Assembly (NCBI GenBank): GCA_030642635.1 | Contig: DAOWNK010000025.1 | Span: 1 to 18,346 of the forward strand | Source of the DNA: Pirellulales bacterium | GTDB lineage: Bacteria; Planctomycetota; Planctomycetia; Pirellulales; Thermoguttaceae | DNA length: 18,346 bases | Direction: 5' to 3' | In this document: positions 13,890 to 18,346 of the stretch, piece after piece | How positions within the stretch are numbered: the first letter of the stretch is position 1 | Layout: the number at the start of each line of letters is the position of its first letter | Program-made: the position numbers and the translations under genes | The notes under the pieces: model-generated | Seen by the model: only the letters and a program-made list of their open reading frames with translations | Told to the model about the DNA's origin: nothing | Database searches by the model: none

Positions 13890-14740
13890 CGCGCCACCAC
13901 CAGGTCTCCGACCTTCCAACCGGCGTCTTGGGCAATAACATGGCACTTTACCAACAGCAGGAAAAATATCTCGGCGTCTACTTCCACGTCGCTAAGGGTT
14001 TCGTAGTTGGCCTGACCCTTGGCGATAATCAGATCGGCCGAGCGAAAGCGTCGGCAAAAGTCCTCGGAACACGTCTGGAGCATCGTGCCCGGCGCGTCCG
14101 AGCCGTTGTCTATGACCTCGACCAGGTCGCACAGCCCGACCGCCTCGGCGTCGGAGAGCAAGGCGTCGTTGATGATCGGGCTGCCCTTTACGGCCACTGT
14201 GATCTTCTCACGCGGCAGGTTTTCGATCAGCAGCCGGTCGAAGGCGATCTCGCCGGCGTTGTCGGCAAGGTACAGGATTCGCCCTGCACGATCAACGGCG
14301 CGGCGCAACTGCTCGACTGCGCCGTCCGGCAGCGACGCACTCAGTGCGCGGCGGATAACGACGTCTACGTCCGAGCGTTTGATCTGCGAGGCCGGGCCGA
14401 AGTCGATTATGTTGCCGGCTATCGCCAATCGAACCGCCGTCTCCAGCGGATCGCTCGACTTTTTCACACTCGGCCGAAGCTCCTCGACCATTTCCATCGC
14501 ATGGCGGTTGAACTCATCTTTGACCTGCCGGTACGGGTCGTCGTTGCCGGTAAGTTTACGGATAAGCCGCTGAACGTGTACTGCCATTGCCGGCGGCGGA
14601 TCGTTCAGCTCCATTTCGGCCACGGTGCGCAGCACACGGCGTAGCACCTGTTCGTGCACCGCCGCGTCGTCGGTGACGAACCGGGCGGCTTGCAGCGATT
14701 GACGGACGAAGCAAGGAATGCAGTCGAGGTAGCTTTTCAT
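13865..14740 (-). CDS. DUF89 / ARMT1-like metal-dependent phosphatase-type protein
   Basis: 291 residues. The family signature is the DNAGE segment (160-164) after RILYLAD, which binds the metal, with GNIIDFG at 109-115 and KGSPIINDAL at 185-194. The N-terminal CIPC (7-10) is also typical of the archaeal/bacterial AF1104-like branch. Related proteins are metal-dependent damage-control phosphatases; the substrate here is unknown. Its start follows the stop of the upstream NifX-like gene without a gap (TAA-ATG), so the two are coupled. The last residues (KGLGARG) and the stop codon come from a GGGGCTAGGGG repeat tract, so the native C-terminus was probably overwritten. Confidence 0.88.
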   Translation of the reverse strand: MKSYLDCIPCFVRQSLQAARFVTDDAAVHEQVLRRVLRTVAEMELNDPPPAMAVHVQRLIRKLTGNDDPYRQVKDEFNRHAMEMVEELRPSVKKSSDPLETAVRLAIAGNIIDFGPASQIKRSDVDVVIRRALSASLPDGAVEQLRRAVDRAGRILYLADNAGEIAFDRLLIENLPREKITVAVKGSPIINDALLSDAEAVGLCDLVEVIDNGSDAPGTMLQTCSEDFCRRFRSADLIIAKGQANYETLSDVEVDAEIFFLLLVKCHVIAQDAGWKVGDLVVARKGLGARG

Positions 14741-15103
14741 TTACATCCAATGCCCTGGTTTGTTTGCTGCGCCGACCTCTTGCAAGGAACCTGCCTTGAA
14801 CTGCTCGAGGGCCTCGCGTGCGGTGCCGCCGCCGGCCAGATATATCTTGATTCCGGCCGACTGGAGTACGCCGAACGCCCTCGGGCCGACGTTGCCGGTG
14901 ACGACGGCCTCGGCGCCTAGCCCTGCGACGTTTTGCCCGGCTTGGATGCCGGCGCCTTGGGCGGCATTTAGATTCTGTTTGTTGTCGTGTGCCGTAACCG
15001 ATTCGTCCTCCGTATCGACCAGCAGGAAATACCTGGCTCGTCCGAAGCGCGGATCGACCTGTGCGTCGAGATCGGTTCCATCGGCGGTTATTACGATTTT
15101 CAT
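14741..15103 (-). CDS. NifX/orange-protein (ORP)-like cluster-binding protein
   Basis: 120 residues, about the size of ORP and MTH1175-type proteins. It opens MKIVITADGTDLDAQVDPRFGRARYFLLVD, with the RFGRA motif typical of COG1433, and contains the GAEAVVTGNVGPRAFGVLQ turn segment. Family members bind Fe-Mo cofactor precursors or, in ORP, a Mo-Cu sulfide cluster. GGGAG 7 nt upstream marks the start. It is immediately followed by the DUF89 gene and is the second gene of the operon. Confidence 0.92.
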   Translation of the reverse strand: MKIVITADGTDLDAQVDPRFGRARYFLLVDTEDESVTAHDNKQNLNAAQGAGIQAGQNVAGLGAEAVVTGNVGPRAFGVLQSAGIKIYLAGGGTAREALEQFKAGSLQEVGAANKPGHWM

Positions 15104-15129
15104 AATGTAGCTCCCATTTTTGTAGTTTA

Positions 15130-15183
15130 TTTAGCCACGGCGTCTACATCGGGAAAGCGCGCCGCGTAGACGCGGCGGCTAAA
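15130..15183. repeat. Palindromic dispersed repeat, copy 5, compound form
   Basis: The right half (15157-15183) is a reverse copy with stem GCCGCGT / AG / ACGCGGC then GGCTAAA, again with compensated stem changes. The left half (15130-15147) starts TTTAGCC and carries GCGTCTAC, complementary to GTAGACGC on the right, so the whole unit can also fold as one long hairpin. It separates the first two genes of the operon. Confidence 0.85.
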
Positions 15184-15184
15184 C

Positions 15185-15682
15185 TTAACGTCCACGTCCA
15201 CGACCACCGCCACCACCACTACCACGACCCATGCCGCGACCCATGCCGCCGGCGCCTCTTCCTTGTCCTCTTCCTTGTCCAAAAGGAGGTGTTTGATCGA
15301 CTGGCTCGGCGCCGGCCGTTGGTGAACGAAATCGCCAGCGTCCGCAGCAGCGACCATCGGTGCCCATGATGGCCTCGGAGACGAGTTCTCCGCGCATCAG
15401 GCAGTTCAGTGCGTCGTCGGTCTGGCCGGTGACCCAACCATATACGGTAATGTTTTCGGCCTCGAACGACTCGGCGGACCAGCGGTCGATGGCGCCGCAA
15501 ATAACTACTTCGACCCCCAGTTCGACCAACTTTCCTACACGGTGGTGCGGCGCCCAATCGGCAGATGCGATCTCAGTTCGTTCGGCGACCTTGTCGCCTT
15601 CGACGACAACGATCAGAAAGCTCTGTGCGCAGTCGAATCGCGGCGAGACTCGTGTGCCGAACGTGGCGATTGCGATTTTCAT
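15185..15682 (-). CDS. NifX/ORP-like protein with Gly/Arg/Met-rich tail
   Basis: 165 residues from the ATG at 15682. An upstream in-frame ATG at 15757 is rejected because the extra 25 codons are read from a palindromic repeat and overlap the proposed promoter. The N-terminal MKIAIATFGTRVSPRFDCAQSF resembles COG1433 (phospho-cluster or Mo-cofactor binding type), with VSPRFD in place of RFGRA. The C-terminal third has GRCCGRW and then a tail of Gly-Arg repeats (GQGRGQGRG, GMGRGMGRG). The role of such tails is unknown; they are common in NifX-like genes of anaerobes. It is the first gene of the operon. Confidence 0.88.
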   Translation of the reverse strand: MKIAIATFGTRVSPRFDCAQSFLIVVVEGDKVAERTEIASADWAPHHRVGKLVELGVEVVICGAIDRWSAESFEAENITVYGWVTGQTDDALNCLMRGELVSEAIMGTDGRCCGRWRFRSPTAGAEPVDQTPPFGQGRGQGRGAGGMGRGMGRGSGGGGGRGRGR

Positions 15683-15716
15683 GTCATTTGCCCGCCATTT
15701 CCACCAATCACAACAT

Positions 15717-15739
15717 GCCGTGCAAGCACGGCGGCTAAA
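15717..15739 (-). repeat. Palindromic dispersed repeat, copy 6, left end truncated
   Basis: Stem GCCGTGC / AA / GCACGGC, then GGCTAAA; the ACGC end is missing. The predicted sigma-54 transcription start (about 15735) falls inside it, so the hairpin would be near the 5' end of the operon transcript. Confidence 0.88.
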
Positions 15740-15745
15740 TGAGGA

Positions 15746-15761
15746 TGCAACCCTCATGCCA
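15746..15761 (-). promoter_or_regulatory. Sigma-54 (-24/-12) promoter of the NifX/ATPase operon
   Basis: The minus strand reads TGGCATG-AGGG-TTGCA, matching the sigma-54 consensus TGGCACG-N4-TTGCW with one mismatch (C to T in the -24 box). The GG and GC are spaced as required. Transcription would start near 15735, about 53 nt before the first start codon. Known ORP operons of Desulfovibrio are also sigma-54 dependent. Confidence 0.75.
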
Positions 15762-15837
15762 TGAAAGAAAAAATTTGCAACTCGTTACAAATCAACAGGA
15801 TACACTACATACTGCATCTGTCAAGACGCGGCCGGGG

Positions 15838-15888
15838 CATTGCATAATTGCAGAGCATTGCAGGCAATGGATGCAGTATTGCAATGCT
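15838..15888. promoter_or_regulatory. Cluster of ATTGCA boxes, candidate enhancer-binding-protein site
   Basis: ATTGCA or ATGCA boxes occur at 15839, 15847, 15857, 15871 and 15878. They include the palindromes ATTGC-AG-GCAAT (15857-15868) and ATTGCAAT (15878-15885), and a perfect 9-bp inverted repeat AGCATTGCA/TGCAATGCT (15854-15862 with 15880-15888). They lie about 100-150 bp upstream of the predicted sigma-54 start, the usual place for activator sites. Confidence 0.55.
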
Positions 15889-16261
15889 AGCCGACGGGAA
15901 CTTCCAGACAACTGTTCAACGTCTGTTGCAGTTGCTCCGGCAGGAACGGCTTGGCGATGAAGTCGTGCGCCCCCTTGCGAATCGCCTCTGAGATCAGCTT
16001 CGTTTGGTTCAGCGCGCTTACGATGATTACCTTGGCGTTTGAATCTGCCTGGCGGATTTGTTCCAACGCAAGCATACCGCCGGTGCCCGGCATTATGATA
16101 TCCAGCGTGACGACGTCCGGTTGGAACTGCTCGTACAGTTTCACGGCCTCTTGCCCGTCGGCGGCTTCAGCGACGATTTCCCAATCGTCGTGTGCCAGAC
16201 TGTCGTAGATGATCTTACGCATGAGCATCGAGTCGTCAACGATGAGCACTTTCTTAGACAT
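15887..16261 (-). CDS. CheY-like single-domain response regulator
   Basis: 124 residues with only a receiver domain: acidic pair Asp9-Asp10 (LIVDDS), phospho-acceptor Asp54 (VVTLDIIMPG), the switch residue Ser82 (IIVSAL) and Lys104 (FIAKPF). The start has AGGAGG about 9 nt upstream. It presumably works with a separate kinase or phosphotransferase; the HPt at 9274-9606 and the STAS/RsbW pair nearby are possible partners but no link is proven. Its stop codon overlaps the ATTGCA inverted repeat, so it ends inside the proposed control region of the next operon. Confidence 0.93.
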   Translation of the reverse strand: MSKKVLIVDDSMLMRKIIYDSLAHDDWEIVAEAADGQEAVKLYEQFQPDVVTLDIIMPGTGGMLALEQIRQADSNAKVIIVSALNQTKLISEAIRKGAHDFIAKPFLPEQLQQTLNSCLEVPVG

Positions 16262-16510
16262 AGCCTCTGTCCTCCTCGTAGAAATAATAGGGTAAGAATG
16301 CCGGACACGTCGCAGAATTTACGCTTCCGGTCTTCCTTGCCATGTGTATCCGGCGGCGTCGGGCCGTGCTCGACCGTTGCAATCGTGATAATCGCGGCAG
16401 GCCGCCAAAGCCATCTCGTACAACCACTATAAGCAACCGTTGCATGAAGTTATCAGGTCGATCCGCTCGATTATGATTATTGAAACACCTTGCAAGAGGA
16501 ACACCAAACA
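16262..16510. promoter_or_regulatory. Divergent intergenic region between the response regulator and the small membrane protein gene
   Basis: No gene or repeat of the window's families was found here. Promoters for both flanking genes are expected, but no box stands out. An open frame of 85 codons on the minus strand looks non-coding. Confidence 0.4.
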
Positions 16511-16801
16511 ATGGATATCTCTCGAAACCAGTATTTTTTAGCCGGGTTGGTTTTGCTGTTCCTGGGTATTCAGTTTCGTATGATTAACACGATCACGCTG
16601 ACGCCGGAATTCACCCAACTCTTGGCCGAAAGGACCGGACACCCGTTGGCCGCGGTCAATGCCGCCGCGCCGGCGGCGACAACGTCGGCCGAACCGGTGC
16701 TGAAGAAGACCTTTCGGCCTCCCGATTGGCTCGGCTGGTCGCTCATCTCCGCCGGATCGGTTCTCATCCTTCACAGCCTTGCTATGCGAAGACCTGATTG
16801 A
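16511..16801 (+). CDS. Small two-helix membrane protein, unknown function
   Basis: 96 residues from the ATG at 16511, preferred to an in-frame TTG at 16490; AGAGGA at 16495-16500 precedes it. Two hydrophobic helices are visible, about 8-26 (FLAGLVLLFLGIQF) and 73-90 (WSLISAGSVLILHSL), joined by an Ala/Pro/Thr-rich loop. The family was not recognised. It heads a plus-strand run with an exported protein and a STAS/RsbW pair and may be part of the same envelope-related module. Confidence 0.7.
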   Translation: MDISRNQYFLAGLVLLFLGIQFRMINTITLTPEFTQLLAERTGHPLAAVNAAAPAATTSAEPVLKKTFRPPDWLGWSLISAGSVLILHSLAMRRPD

Positions 16802-16808
16802 CTAATGG

Positions 16809-16838
16809 TTAGGGGCCAGAGGCCAGGGGCCAGGAAAA
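16809..16838 (+). repeat. G-rich GGGGCCAG tract, copy 3
   Basis: TTAGGGGCCAGAGGCC and AGGGGCCAGG units, related to those at 135-218. It sits between two genes. An upstream in-frame ATG at 16805 would translate it, but a better start follows at 16868. Confidence 0.85.
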
Positions 16839-16867
16839 TTGATCGCAAAAATCTCCAGGAGCAAATC

Positions 16868-17236
16868 ATGAAGGCATCTACACTTAACCGGATTCCGATT
16901 GCCGGGTTGATCTGTGCGGTGGCGTTACTGTTGGTCGTGGCGCTGGCATGGGCGCAATCGCCCGAGGGTCGGCCGGAAAAAACGGCCGACCGTGCTCGGG
17001 AAGGAACTGATATAGTTGACCGGATGGGGTATTGCCGAACGGCCGGAGATCGAGTAATATTCTTTACCGAGGACGGTCGTGATCGGTTCGTCGTCCTGGA
17101 GAATTTGAACCTGGAGCGGATTGCTCAGGCCGTCGCCGATGATCCCGAGCAGTTGCAGTGGAGTGTTACCGGCTCGATCACCGAGTTTTGCGGCGATAAT
17201 TTCCTGATTATCCACCGTGCGGTGGTCAAGGAATGA
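16868..17236 (+). CDS. Small exported protein with two conserved-looking cysteines, unknown function
   Basis: 122 residues from the ATG at 16868, with AGGAG 6 nt upstream; the longer reading from 16805 is repeat-derived. The N-terminal hydrophobic segment (about 11-27) ending in AWAQ suggests a signal peptide cleaved near residue 30. The mature domain of about 90 residues is mixed alpha/beta, with Cys in MGYCRTAG and TEFCGDNF, which may form a disulfide. The family was not recognised. Confidence 0.75.
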   Translation: MKASTLNRIPIAGLICAVALLLVVALAWAQSPEGRPEKTADRAREGTDIVDRMGYCRTAGDRVIFFTEDGRDRFVVLENLNLERIAQAVADDPEQLQWSVTGSITEFCGDNFLIIHRAVVKE

Positions 17237-17242
17237 GCCTCG

Positions 17243-17269
17243 TTTAGCCGCCGTGCTTGCACGGCGCGT
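17243..17269 (+). repeat. 27-bp palindromic dispersed repeat, copy 7
   Basis: TTTAGCC, then stem GCCGTGC / TT / GCACGGC, then GCGT: the consensus form. It lies between the exported-protein gene and the STAS gene. Confidence 0.9.
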
Positions 17270-17299
17270 TGTGATGTTTACGGCAAAGGAGCAAGTGCA

Positions 17300-17653
17300 A
17301 TGGCCGGATACAAGCGGTTGGACATCAACGAAGTTGGAGACGTGACGGTAGTCCGATTTCGCGATCAGAAGATCGTCGAGGATATTAACATCCAGGAATT
17401 GGGCCAGGAGATGTTCCGGCTGGTCGAGTCCGACAATTGCAAAAAGTTGTTGCTGAACTTTTCATCGGTCGATTTCCTTTCCAGCGCCGCGTTGGGAAAG
17501 CTGATTACTCTTGATAAAAAGATGAAAGCTGCCGGCGGGGTGTTGAAGTTTTCCAATATCCGGCCGGAAATCTATGAGGTCTTCGTCATCACGAGATTGA
17601 ATCGGCTGTTCGATATCAAGGACGACGAAGCGGACGCGCTGGCAGCCTTTTAG
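17300..17653 (+). CDS. STAS-domain anti-sigma factor antagonist (SpoIIAA/RsbV type)
   Basis: 117 residues. The STAS fold is seen in TVVRFRDQKIVEDINIQEL and in the phosphorylation segment VDFLSSAALGKLI, with Ser61 or Ser62 as the phospho-acceptor. Unphosphorylated antagonists bind the kinase encoded next door and release its target. AAAGGAG lies 8 nt before the start. The kinase gene begins 5 bp after its stop. Confidence 0.93.
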   Translation: MAGYKRLDINEVGDVTVVRFRDQKIVEDINIQELGQEMFRLVESDNCKKLLLNFSSVDFLSSAALGKLITLDKKMKAAGGVLKFSNIRPEIYEVFVITRLNRLFDIKDDEADALAAF

Positions 17654-17657
17654 AGTC

Positions 17658-18083
17658 ATGTCTAACAAGCAATGGATTTGGCGATGCGACCGCATAATTC
17701 CCAGCGATACGGCTGCGGGCCGCCGGATTCTTGACGAGTTGCTCGAACAGATGTCGGCCGGCCGTTGGGTAAAGCACGATATCTACAGCGTGCGGCTGGC
17801 CGTTGAAGAGGCGTTGGTCAACGCCGTGGTGCACGGCAACCGGTCCGAAGCGGATAAGCACGTCCACATCGACTGCCGCCTTGCGGCGAAACTGGTCCGA
17901 ATCGAGATTACCGACCAGGGCAAGGGGTTCGACCCCACGACTGTCCCCGACCCGACCACCCCGGAGCGGCTCGGATGCCCGCGCGGCCGGGGTGTAATGC
18001 TGATCAAGGCGTTTATGTCGCGTGTAAAGTACAACGCCGTGGGAAACGTCGTTGTGATGGAAAAGGACCTGGAATATGGGTAA
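17658..18083 (+). CDS. RsbW/SpoIIAB-type HATPase kinase (anti-sigma factor)
   Basis: 141 residues, the size of a single GHKL ATPase domain. The N box EEALVNAVVHGN is at 50-61, the G1 box DQGKGFDP at 86-93 and the G2 segment RGRGVMLI at 109-116. It would phosphorylate the STAS protein and may hold a sigma factor or another target. No sigma factor gene is visible, so the controlled partner is outside the window or is not a sigma factor. No good Shine-Dalgarno is seen; it probably relies on coupling to the STAS gene. Confidence 0.92.
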   Translation: MSNKQWIWRCDRIIPSDTAAGRRILDELLEQMSAGRWVKHDIYSVRLAVEEALVNAVVHGNRSEADKHVHIDCRLAAKLVRIEITDQGKGFDPTTVPDPTTPERLGCPRGRGVMLIKAFMSRVKYNAVGNVVVMEKDLEYG

Positions 18084-18346
18084 TTTGCGGTAGGGTCGCG
18101 TTCGATGTGCGTTCACCCGCAAGGCGTATTGCGCTACGATTCCGGCACGATGAGCGCCGGCGCACTATAATTACTCAAACACTGGAGCGTTTTGCTTGAA
18201 AAACATGGCTCTTCCGTTTTTAAGTGCGAAGTCCGCACTTTTCGAGGGGTTGAGCTTTAGGGTTCAGAGGCCTCGATCCTCAACAACGAATGCTTGCTAA
18301 CAGCTAGCATAAACTTACAAATACCATGTCCGGTCCGGCCGTGTCA
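18084..18346. other. 3' intergenic region with one hairpin, no gene recognised
   Basis: The hairpin AAGTGCG (18222-18228) with CGCACTT (18234-18240) is followed by TTTC, a weak possible terminator. No coding sequence or copy of the dispersed repeats was found. Confidence 0.45.

Noticed and set aside
13928..14644. 238-codon plus-strand open frame across the DUF89 gene
   Set aside because: Antisense shadow of a gene with clear family motifs.
15683..15757. Upstream ATG extending the first NifX-like gene by 25 codons
   Set aside because: The extension is read from a palindromic repeat and would need transcription from upstream of the predicted sigma-54 start; the conserved family N-terminus begins at 15682.
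16254..16511. 85-codon minus-strand open frame upstream of the response regulator
   Set aside because: No ribosome-binding site, overlaps the response-regulator start and has no recognisable features.
16805..16867. Upstream ATG for the small exported protein
   Set aside because: It would place repeat-derived residues before the signal peptide; AGGAG sits at the right distance from the ATG at 16868.
18143..18158. Second sigma-54-like site (CGGCACG-N4-GCGCC)
   Set aside because: The GG and GC spacing fits, but the TT of the -12 box is missing and no gene start follows in the window.

Overview
The window reads like a chromosomal piece of a Planctomycete-type bacterium (Pirellulales-like). This rests on gene content: an OstA/LptA-like protein, a large lipoprotein joining a LolA-like domain, a TlpA thioredoxin and a beta-propeller-like domain, a divergent LarA-family protein, stand-alone phosphorelay parts, moderately high GC, and many short palindromic repeats between genes. 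The lineage is inferred, because no rRNA or marker gene is present. The anaerobe-type Fe-S/NifX cluster suggests an anaerobic or microaerophilic lifestyle.

Layout. (1) 3-5140, plus strand: a 5'-truncated OstA-like gene, hypoxanthine phosphoribosyltransferase, a GT4 glycosyltransferase and an asparagine synthase, the last three packed as an operon. (2) 5227-6450, minus: a LarA-like protein lacking the catalytic residues. (3) 6657-9167, plus: the three-domain redox lipoprotein. (4) 9274-9606, minus: an HPt phosphotransfer protein. (5) 9900-10481, plus: a secreted protein made almost entirely of C-x-P-x-T pentapeptides (37 Cys in about 167 mature residues), closed by a strong terminator. (6) 15682 down to 10552, minus: eight genes on one strand, comprising three NifX/orange-protein-like proteins (one fused to a HicB-like domain), a DUF89 protein, two MinD-type ATPases each carrying an inserted 2[4Fe-4S] ferredoxin, and an MBL-fold hydrolase. 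This gene set resembles the ORP (orange protein) system of anaerobes. Upstream there is a near-consensus sigma-54 promoter, with a cluster of ATTGCA boxes 100-150 bp farther up that looks like enhancer sites. (7) 15887-18083: a CheY-like response regulator (minus), then on the plus strand a small membrane protein, a small exported protein, a STAS anti-sigma-factor antagonist and an RsbW-type kinase, which together look like a partner-switch module.

Several families of short dispersed repeats run through the window: a 27-bp palindrome (seven copies, with compensatory stem changes), a REP-like element headed by GTAG, a 16-bp palindrome, G-rich GGGGCCA tracts, and AGCTATCAG tracts. They fill the spaces between convergent genes. 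In places they have become part of genes: a low-complexity insert in the OstA-like protein, the signal-peptide n-region of the redox lipoprotein, and the stop codons of the DUF89 and LarA-like genes.
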